A stretch of 5,357 nucleotides of DNA from Alphaproteobacteria bacterium (GTDB lineage: Bacteria > Pseudomonadota > Alphaproteobacteria > Rs-D84): the NCBI GenBank assembly GCA_009785765.1, contig WQVP01000034.1, forward strand, positions 1-5,357. The letters are read 5' to 3'. Under the pieces are notes generated by a model. That model was not told where the DNA came from. It saw only the letters and a program-made list of their open reading frames with translations, and ran no database searches. Positions 1 through 3,845 of this stretch are shown piece by piece. The position numbers and the translations under genes were made by a program. Positions within the stretch are counted from its first letter, which is position 1; each line of letters starts with the position of its first letter.

Positions 1-4
1 CCAG

Positions 5-32
5 TTTCTCCTTTCTCCTTTCCTTCCTTTGG
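5..32. repeat. Short heptamer-period array at left edge
   Basis: On the plus strand TTTCTCC occurs twice in tandem (5-11, 12-18), followed by degenerate units to 32. On the minus strand this is a purine-rich tract containing AGGAG twice (19-15 and 12-8), which would make a strong ribosome binding site for a minus-strand gene starting just left of the window. The period matches the other arrays here, but with two exact copies it could be chance. Confidence 0.4.
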
Positions 33-40
33 CAGTATTC

Positions 41-70
41 AAAAAATCCCCGCACTGCGGGGATTCTTTT
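41..70 (-). terminator. GC-rich hairpin with flanking A/T runs, probable intrinsic terminator
   Basis: A perfect 9-bp stem (AATCCCCGC 45-53 with GCGGGGATT 57-65) closes a 3-nt loop. On the minus strand it is followed by a run of T (complement of 46-41), a classic intrinsic terminator; on the plus strand the tail is CTTTT, so it may work both ways. It lies 156 bp beyond the stop of the minus-strand outer-membrane protein gene and could end that operon. It could also end a plus-strand gene outside the window, or act as an attenuator for a gene to the left. The core of the stem, ATCCCCGC/GCGGGGAT, is the same as in the repeat element at 1775-1879. Confidence 0.65.
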
Positions 71-91
71 AGGAATTAGGAACTAGGTTTC
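71..91. repeat. Three degenerate heptamers (AGGAATT-like)
   Basis: AGGAATT (71-77) and AGGAACT (78-84) are followed by AGGTTTC (85-91), keeping AGG at 7-bp spacing. The array lies between the hairpin at 45-65 and the palindrome at 105-124. It is short and degenerate, and is reported because its period matches the clearer arrays in this window. Confidence 0.4.
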
Positions 92-104
92 TAAGCTTTA
101 AAAA

Positions 105-124
105 CTGTCCAATATATTGGACAG
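105..124. promoter_or_regulatory. Perfect 20-bp palindrome, candidate operator or bidirectional terminator
   Basis: CTGTCCAATATATTGGACAG is a perfect inverted repeat. Its inner 18 bp match the second palindrome at 138-155 at 14 of 18 positions, sharing TGTC, a central TATA and GACA, with centres 32 bp (about three helical turns) apart. That spacing suggests paired sites for a dimeric DNA-binding protein. The palindrome is also bordered by A100-A104 (a T run on the minus strand) and by T129-T134 on the plus strand, so as RNA it could be a weak terminator in either direction. The sequence does not decide between these. Confidence 0.5.
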
Positions 125-137
125 CTTGTTTTTTGCT

Positions 138-155
138 TGTCTACTATAGTAGACA
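138..155. promoter_or_regulatory. Perfect 18-bp palindrome, second candidate operator half of a pair
   Basis: TGTCTACTATAGTAGACA is a perfect inverted repeat. It shares the TGTC-N10-GACA frame with the palindrome at 105-124. On the minus strand TAGACA (143-138) and CAATAT (119-114) are 18 bp apart and could form a weak promoter facing left, which the two palindromes would overlap. No regulator gene is visible in the window, so the protein that might bind is unknown. Confidence 0.45.
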
Positions 156-161
156 GCGCAA

Positions 162-224
162 TACCTATTACCTATTACCTATTACCTATTACCTATTACC
201 TATTACCTATTACCTATTACCTAG
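162..224. repeat. Nine-copy TACCTAT heptamer array
   Basis: Eight exact tandem copies of TACCTAT run from 162 to 217, followed by TACCTAG (218-224). This is the longest and purest array in the window. It abuts the 3' end of the minus-strand outer-membrane protein gene: that gene's TAG stop (223-221) lies inside the last unit. On the transcript it reads as repeated AGGTAAT units, complementary over short stretches to the TTACC-type array in the same gene's signal-peptide codons. The purity suggests recent expansion or active slippage. Confidence 0.95.
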
Positions 225-877
225 AAATGCAAGCGAAGCGCGGCACGCACCTGATGCGCTGCAGGATTTATATCAAAGTCATTGCCCATAATCTGTACGC
301 CTGTGCGAAACATATACATATAACGATAACCTATGTCCAGCGCAAGAGAATCGCTGAATTCTATGCTGACCCCTGTCATAATTGCCACAACCGGCGCCAT
401 ATCATGTTCAAGCGTCGCATTCGCCCCAGAAATTGAATTATCGGAAAGCCCCGCACCAATACCAATATACGGCACCAGCCATTGACGGCGAAGCCATGTG
501 AATTGTCTGTCCACTCGCCCATCCATAATCGCATTCATCATAAATACATTGCTTGATAGTTCAAAAGAGTTAAAATCTGCGGTCATTCTTTGGTAATTTA
601 ATTCAAGGCGTACATTATCCGTTGCACGAAGTCCGGCCGCGAATTCAAAGCTTGCGGAATTATTTCCCTCTCTCCAATCGGACATAACACCGCCGGCCAT
701 AATATAAAACGGATGAGTTGATGCAATTGAAAATTCATTTGCCGGTAAAGGGCCCGGCCGTGCCACACGATGGGTTACGTTTGCGGCATCTGCCGACATA
801 GGTAAGAGGTAAGAGGTAAAAGGTAAGAGGCACAGCGCCCCAACCAATATTTTTATTTTATAATTCATTTTTTTCAT
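221..877 (-). CDS. Outer-membrane beta-barrel protein (OMP_b-brl-like), downstream paralog
   Basis: The 218-residue product starts with a Sec signal peptide: basic N-terminus (MKKMNYKIK), hydrophobic core at about residues 10-26, and probable cleavage after A29-D30-A31. The mature part alternates polar and hydrophobic residues as in small beta-barrels and ends in LRLHF, with the C-terminal phenylalanine recognised by the BAM complex. It resembles the opacity-protein/OMP_b-brl type of surface protein; function unknown. It is a paralog of the product of 918-1655: compare VPYIGIGAGL with VPFFGFGGGI, and LDIGYRYMY with IDLTYRYGW. The gap from the upstream stop is 40 bp, so the two are probably cotranscribed. 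The start is supported by AAGAGG (891-886) 8 nt upstream, which lies within a heptamer array. Residues 17-26 (LLPFTSYLLP) are encoded by another heptamer array, so the leader is open to frame-shifting slippage. Codon 4 is also ATG and is a possible alternative start. Confidence 0.85.
   Translation of the reverse strand: MKKMNYKIKILVGALCLLPFTSYLLPMSADAANVTHRVARPGPLPANEFSIASTHPFYIMAGGVMSDWREGNNSASFEFAAGLRATDNVRLELNYQRMTADFNSFELSSNVFMMNAIMDGRVDRQFTWLRRQWLVPYIGIGAGLSDNSISGANATLEHDMAPVVAIMTGVSIEFSDSLALDIGYRYMYMFRTGVQIMGNDFDINPAAHQVRAALRLHF
801..828. repeat. Four-copy GGTAAGA heptamer array inside a signal-peptide coding region
   Basis: GGTAAGA occurs at 801-807, 808-814 and 822-828, with GGTAAAA at 815-821. 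In the sense of the minus-strand gene the unit is TCTTACC. Three units make seven codons, so the protein carries a heptapeptide-period stretch, LLPFTSYLLP, forming the end of the signal-peptide hydrophobic core. Positions 798-810 are the exact reverse complement of 885-897 in the array upstream of the start codon. Confidence 0.9.
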
Positions 878-883
878 ATTTAT

Positions 884-918
884 AACCTCTTACCTATTAC
901 CTTGTACCTTATACCTAT
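884..918. repeat. Five degenerate TACCTAT-type heptamers between the two OMP genes
   Basis: Units with 7-bp spacing include TACCTAT at 891-897 and 912-918 and diverged copies between and beside them. The array fills almost all of the 40-bp gap between the two minus-strand genes. Its right end touches the TAA stop of the upstream gene (920-918). Its left end supplies the AAGAGG Shine-Dalgarno sequence of the downstream gene. It is the same repeat family as 162-224 and is inverted relative to 801-828. Confidence 0.8.
886..891 (-). promoter_or_regulatory. Ribosome binding site of the downstream OMP gene, built from a heptamer
   Basis: On the minus strand AAGAGG (891-886) precedes the ATG at 877-875 with an 8-nt spacer. 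It lies within the 13-nt stretch (897-885) that is perfectly complementary to the signal-peptide codons at 810-798, so it could be occluded by folding of the mRNA. Confidence 0.6.
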
Positions 919-1655
919 TAAAAATTAAACCTTACCGATGCCATGACTGTGCTGAACCCTGGGTTTCGGGAGGCGCCGCTTTCCCAGCCAAAATCATCCG
1001 TCATAATCCATCCATATCTGTATGTTAAATCTATGCCAAATAAATCTGTTATCGGCACATTTACGCCCAAAACAACAAACGGAGTCCAAAACATACCGTC
1101 CCGCCCAAGATCAAGCGATGGCCCAACCTGTCTATTCTCTATGTCAAAGTGTCCGATGCCGCCGCCAAACCCAAAGAATGGAACCACCGGCCTTGTTATC
1201 ATAACGTCTCCACGCCCAACCTGGCGGCGGATTAAGTCAAAATACAACGCGGCATCAATTTGACGTGTGGTGGCCGAACCCGCATTATCTTGCCAATCAA
1301 AGGAATTATGCAAAAATCCAACCTCTGCACGGACAAACGAAGATAATTTCCAGCCATAATTAATATTTATCGCATAACCTGAATGAACAACATCACTTAC
1401 CACACCCGGTACAATACCGCCGCCAATACGAATATAGTTTGATGTTGGTATATGAAGACGATATTGTTCGCCGCCCAAAATAGCGCCTTCTCTTTGATAT
1501 ACATCACGGCCAAGTTCACCCATGGCGGGCGGCGCTTCAAATGTTCGCTCTATGGACATGCCGATTCCACGTGCAACTTCGTTGGCAAAATTTGCATGCG
1601 CCGCAGGCGCAAGCGCAATGAGCAATGAACAATGAACAATGAGCAATTTTTTCAT
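918..1655 (-). CDS. Outer-membrane beta-barrel protein, first gene of the OMP pair
   Basis: The 245-residue product has a signal peptide (MKKLL start, hydrophobic to about residue 18, likely cleavage after A19-H20-A21). After it comes a region of about 50 residues without obvious strands, then barrel-like segments from about residue 74 (YIRIGGGIVPG) to the C-terminal SVRFNF, which ends in phenylalanine as outer-membrane barrels do. Family-level call only (OMP_b-brl/opacity-type); substrate or role unknown. It is longer than its downstream paralog mainly in the N-terminal region. The start is supported by AAAGG 7 nt upstream of ATG 1655-1653 on the minus strand. Leader residues 4-13 (LLIVHCSLLI) have a seven-residue period because they are encoded by a heptamer array. 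Cys9 is not a lipobox cysteine. Transcription probably starts in the divergent region and continues into 221-877. Confidence 0.85.
   Translation of the reverse strand: MKKLLIVHCSLLIALAPAAHANFANEVARGIGMSIERTFEAPPAMGELGRDVYQREGAILGGEQYRLHIPTSNYIRIGGGIVPGVVSDVVHSGYAININYGWKLSSFVRAEVGFLHNSFDWQDNAGSATTRQIDAALYFDLIRRQVGRGDVMITRPVVPFFGFGGGIGHFDIENRQVGPSLDLGRDGMFWTPFVVLGVNVPITDLFGIDLTYRYGWIMTDDFGWESGASRNPGFSTVMASVRFNF
1615..1649. repeat. Five-copy GCAATGA-type heptamer array inside a signal-peptide coding region
   Basis: GCAATGA (1615-1621 and 1622-1628) is followed by ACAATGA twice (1629-1635, 1636-1642) and a partial unit to 1649. In the sense of the minus-strand gene the unit is TCATTGT or TCATTGC. 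It encodes nearly the whole hydrophobic core, LLIVHCSLLI. The unit word differs from that in the paralogous gene, although both arrays occupy the same place in the leader. Confidence 0.9.
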
Positions 1656-1689
1656 AATACTACCTTTTGTTATATTTTATCACAAATAA

Positions 1690-1724
1690 AGTCCATAGTC
1701 CACAGTCTTTAGTCTATAGTAATT
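1690..1724. repeat. Five heptamers (AGTCCAT/AGTCTAT type) upstream of the OMP pair
   Basis: AGT recurs every 7 bp from 1690 to 1720, with units such as AGTCCAT (1690-1696) and AGTCTAT (1711-1717). Read on the minus strand, towards the OMP genes, the units are of ATAGACT type. The array at 1981-2015, read towards lpxI, has the same word. The two arrays are thus inverted relative to each other on either side of the divergent region. Confidence 0.75.
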
Positions 1725-1740
1725 TATCTGGAACCGTTAA
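1713..1740 (-). promoter_or_regulatory. Weak promoter candidate for the OMP pair
   Basis: On the minus strand TTAACG (1740-1735) is separated by 16 bp from TATAGA (1718-1713), giving a leader of about 50 nt before the ATG at 1655. The -10 box is formed by a heptamer of the 1690-1724 array. The match to sigma-70 consensus is modest, and other A/T-rich hexamers nearer the gene (around 1670-1680) could serve instead. Confidence 0.3.
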
Positions 1741-1937
1741 CTTAATTAGACCAAGATGAATAATTCCGCCCTTTGTCATCCCCGCGCAGGCGGGGATCTA
1801 CTGCCGGGAAACAATGGAGCTTTTATAAATAACGCTTCTTTATTACAAAGCAGTGGATCCCCGCCTGCGCGGGGATGACGAATTTTCAACCATTTGGAAG
1901 CATTAGTCTGTTATCTTCATAGTTCTCAATTTATCAT
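1725..1937. other. Non-coding divergent spacer, remainder
   Basis: Outside the inverted-repeat element this part of the divergent region is AT-rich and contains no open reading frame that I can support, no RNA gene and no further obvious repeat. It separates the leftward OMP pair from rightward lpxI. Confidence 0.6.
1775..1879. repeat. 105-bp inverted-repeat element (REP/MITE-like) with 30-bp arms
   Basis: The left arm (1775-1804) and right arm (1850-1879) are reverse complements at 29 of 30 positions, including 24 contiguous bases at the outer ends; the spacer is 45 bp. Each arm contains its own small palindrome, ATCCCCGC-N4-GCGGGGAT (1778-1797 and 1857-1876). The GC-rich arms contrast with AT-rich flanks, and the element has no coding capacity. 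Nested palindromes in inverted pairs resemble REP/BIME elements, or the dRS3-type ATTCCC-N8-GGGAAT repeats of Neisseria. I see no clear target-site duplication. It lies between divergent genes, so its RNA form would be a long hairpin in neither transcript unless promoters lie beyond it. Confidence 0.85.
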
Positions 1938-1966
1938 TTGATTAAAAAAGCTATACAGACTATACT
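1938..1966 (+). promoter_or_regulatory. Sigma-70-type promoter for lpxI
   Basis: TTGATT (1938-1943) and TATACT (1961-1966) are separated by exactly 17 bp. Transcription would begin near 1973, giving a leader of about 35 nt before ATG 2008, most of it made of the heptamer array at 1981-2015. This is the best-matching promoter in the window and would also drive the overlapping kinase gene. Confidence 0.65.
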
Positions 1967-1980
1967 GCAAATAACAAATA

Positions 1981-2015
1981 CGACTAATGACTATAGACTA
2001 TGGACTTATGACTAA
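1981..2015. repeat. Five GACTAT-type heptamers spanning the lpxI start
   Basis: GACTA recurs with 7-bp spacing, for example TGACTAT (1988-1994) and AGACTAT (1995-2001); the last unit TGACTAA (2009-2015) overlaps the second and third codons of lpxI. The repeat therefore forms most of the untranslated leader and the start-codon context. An upstream in-frame ATG at 1987 lies within the array. Confidence 0.8.
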
Positions 2016-2820
2016 AAAAATTGCCATTATTGCCGGAAATTTAAGACTTCCAATACTTGTACGTGATTCACTTTGTGCATCTGGATGGGATGTATTTGTC
2101 GTTGGAATCCGTGGATTTTATGACCCATCATTAAAGCCTGACATGGTTGTGCGCCTTGGGGCGGGCGGCTCGTTGCACAAAGAATTGCAAAAGCGTGGTA
2201 TAAAATTATTAACCTTTGTTGGCGGAATCGGGCATCCGAACTTGCGTGATATTCGGCCAGATTTATGGACCGCTGGGCTTTTATTAAATGTTATCCGAAA
2301 CCAAAAAGGATATGATTCTATGTCAAGGGCGGCAATCGCCGGAATGGAACGCAAAGGCTATGAAATCATAGGCGCCCAAGATTTATGCCCAGAGGTTATT
2401 TTCCCAAAACCTGGCATATACACCAAAACCAAACCAAATAAAACTGACCAAAAAAACATAGACCGGGCGGTAGAAGTATCCCATGTTATCGGACGTGCCG
2501 ACATTGGAACGTCTGTGGTTGTTGACCGGCAAGTCTTGGCGATGGAGGCCGCCGAAGGCACCGCAGAAATGTTAGCACGTGTCGTAGAACTGCGCAGGCG
2601 CTGGAAAATAAAAGGCAACAGCGGAGTCTTTGCAAAAATGGTAAAACCCGGCCAAGAATTACGGGTTGAAACCACCGCCATTGGGCCGGATACCGTACGA
2701 GACGTTGCCGCTGCAAAATTACGTGGCATAATCGTGGACGCCCAAAATTGCTTTATCATTGATAAAGAAGAAGTAATTGCACTTGCCAACAAACATAAAA
2801 TATTTATCGTGGCAAAATGA
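2008..2820 (+). CDS. lpxI: UDP-2,3-diacylglucosamine pyrophosphatase LpxI
   Basis: LpxI hydrolyses UDP-2,3-diacylglucosamine to lipid X and UMP in lipid A synthesis, replacing LpxH in alphaproteobacteria. I chose the ATG at 2008 (270 residues, usual for the family) because the protein then begins directly with the family's N-terminal strand, IAIIAGNLRLP; an in-frame ATG at 1987 would only add residues encoded by repeats. The LpxI_N domain spans about residues 4-132 (IRPDL near 88). The C-terminal DUF1009-type domain spans about 140-268, with GRADIGTSVVV (162-172), EAAEGT (180-185), KPGQELRV near 213-220 and the GIIVDAQNCFIIDKEEVIALA segment near the end, as in known LpxI. One oddity is Glu221 where I recall family members having Asp in an RVDxPTIG motif; the usual GGG after IAG is also altered (GNL). 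It is not next to lpxA/lpxB here, its common location. It overlaps the next gene by 4 bp. Confidence 0.93.
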   Translation: MTKKIAIIAGNLRLPILVRDSLCASGWDVFVVGIRGFYDPSLKPDMVVRLGAGGSLHKELQKRGIKLLTFVGGIGHPNLRDIRPDLWTAGLLLNVIRNQKGYDSMSRAAIAGMERKGYEIIGAQDLCPEVIFPKPGIYTKTKPNKTDQKNIDRAVEVSHVIGRADIGTSVVVDRQVLAMEAAEGTAEMLARVVELRRRWKIKGNSGVFAKMVKPGQELRVETTAIGPDTVRDVAAAKLRGIIVDAQNCFIIDKEEVIALANKHKIFIVAK

Positions 2821-3689
2821 TTACCAAAGATGAAATTCAATCTTGGCTGGAATCCGAATTCCCAAATGCGAAAATAAAATTCGCCGGCGAAGGCTGGCAC
2901 AGCGCCGCCTTTATGGTGGATGACAAAGTCTTTCGCTTTCCCAAAAATCCTGACAATATTAAAAAAATGCGGAAAGAAAAAGAGCTGACCGATTTTATAC
3001 GCAATAAAGTACCGCTTCCGATTCCAGCAATAGAAATATTTGAAGATGTAAAATATCCGCATTCCATGCACAAGGCAATCCTTGGCAATACATGGAAGAA
3101 CTGTGATATAAATAACCTTTGCCCACAACAGCGCCAAAAGTTTATAAACGACTATGTTGATTTTGTGGTCGCACTTCACAGCATTGATATAAATGATTTA
3201 CAGAAAAATGTCCCAAGCATAAGCACAAACACAAAACATAAATATCGTGATTTTGACACCGTTCGGAAATACATAAAACAATATTTTACAGACGAAGAAT
3301 TAAATCATTTTCAAAAAATATGGGATGAATTTCCAGACGACGAACCAGAAACCCTTATACTTGTTCATCAAGATTTTGGCGGACAAAATTCATTAATAGA
3401 TGAAAATTATCGCCTGACCGGGGTTTTTGATTTTGGCAATTCTTGTATATCAAGCACAACAGAAGAATTTTTCAGACTTTACGAGCATGGGCAAGAATCT
3501 CTATTAAAAGATATTTTAAATGAATACGAACAACGAGTTGGCACCAAAGTTAACATTGAAACATTAAAAACTAAATTATTAATAGATATGATTCAATGCC
3601 CGATTTGGCTTTACGAAGATCCGGGACTGGCATCTATTAAAGATAAAGAAATAGAAAAGATTATATCACTGCTTCGCAATTGGCTGTGA
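2817..3689 (+). CDS. APH-superfamily phosphotransferase (aminoglycoside/choline kinase-like), substrate unknown
   Basis: The 290-residue product has the layout of the phosphotransferase enzyme family (PF01636 type). The N-lobe has a nucleotide-binding strand-loop (GEGWHSAAFMV, residues 24-34) and FRFPK (39-43), which resembles the APH(2'')-like branch. The Brenner-type catalytic motif is HQDFGGQN (184-191), with Asp186 as the presumed catalytic base and Asn191. The metal-binding aspartate is Asp205 in FDFG. All key residues are present, so it is probably active. Substrate cannot be read from the sequence: members phosphorylate antibiotics, choline, sugars or other small alcohols, and chromosomal members are often metabolic. 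Its ATG overlaps the lpxI stop as ATGA (2817-2820), implying one transcript and coupled translation; no strong ribosome binding site of its own is visible. No resistance gene cassette or mobile element surrounds it, so an antibiotic-resistance label is not justified. Confidence 0.85.
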   Translation: MITKDEIQSWLESEFPNAKIKFAGEGWHSAAFMVDDKVFRFPKNPDNIKKMRKEKELTDFIRNKVPLPIPAIEIFEDVKYPHSMHKAILGNTWKNCDINNLCPQQRQKFINDYVDFVVALHSIDINDLQKNVPSISTNTKHKYRDFDTVRKYIKQYFTDEELNHFQKIWDEFPDDEPETLILVHQDFGGQNSLIDENYRLTGVFDFGNSCISSTTEEFFRLYEHGQESLLKDILNEYEQRVGTKVNIETLKTKLLIDMIQCPIWLYEDPGLASIKDKEIEKIISLLRNWL

Positions 3690-3702
3690 AATTATAAATT
3701 CC

Positions 3703-3731
3703 TTGCAAATCATATATTTTAATGTCATAAT
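3703..3731 (+). promoter_or_regulatory. Promoter candidate for rpsA (distal)
   Basis: TTGCAA (3703-3708) and CATAAT (3726-3731) are 17 bp apart, a good sigma-70-type arrangement. Transcription would start near 3738, leaving a leader of about 110 nt before rpsA. Confidence 0.5.
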
Positions 3732-3740
3732 CGGCGGGCA

Positions 3741-3769
3741 TTTGTGGGTCGGCGCAATTGCAGTATAAA
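3741..3769 (+). promoter_or_regulatory. Promoter candidate for rpsA (proximal)
   Basis: TTTGTG (3741-3746) and TATAAA (3764-3769) are 17 bp apart. The -35 box is poor and the -10 good. It would give a leader of about 70 nt containing the heptamer array. It is an alternative or addition to the candidate at 3703-3731. Confidence 0.3.
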
Positions 3770-3781
3770 TAACCCGACAAG

Positions 3782-3823
3782 ACCTCTTACTAATGCCTAG
3801 TGCCCAGTGCCTAGTGCCTAGAA
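3782..3823. repeat. Heptamer array (CCTAGTG type) in the rpsA leader
   Basis: CCTAGTG occurs at 3796-3802 and 3810-3816, with CCCAGTG between them and CCTAGAA after; ACTAATG (3789-3795) and ACCTCTT (3782-3788) look like diverged units in the same register. The array ends 22 bp before the rpsA start and would be in its untranslated leader if either upstream promoter is used. Confidence 0.75.
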
Positions 3824-3845
3824 GGCAAACTTTGAATATATTTAT

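Noticed and set aside
162..224. Possible CRISPR array
   Set aside because: Units are 7 bp with no spacers; it is a simple tandem repeat.
137..436. Plus-strand 99-codon open frame beginning with repeated YYLLPIT
   Set aside because: Its first part is only the translation of the TACCTAT array and the rest is antisense to the OMP gene; it has no domain or ribosome binding site.
1600..1655. Lipoprotein signal (Cys9) in the 918-1655 product
   Set aside because: The residues before Cys9 (IVH) do not form a lipobox, the cysteine is too close to the N-terminus, and a normal AHA cleavage site follows. Cys16 in the other OMP (GALC) also fails.
1775..1879. Insertion sequence with transposase
   Set aside because: The element is only 105 bp with no coding capacity and no clear target-site duplication; it is at most a non-autonomous or REP-like repeat.
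1987..2007. Upstream ATG as lpxI start
   Set aside because: It adds seven repeat-encoded residues before the conserved family N-terminus; 2008 fits the family length and start.
2358..3179. Long minus-strand open frame opposite lpxI and the kinase
   Set aside because: It is antisense to two well-supported genes, low in recognisable features, and rich in residues expected from antisense reading.
2817..3689. Calling the kinase an acquired aminoglycoside resistance gene
   Set aside because: Only superfamily motifs are visible, there is no mobile context, and it is translationally coupled to lpxI; the substrate cannot be inferred.
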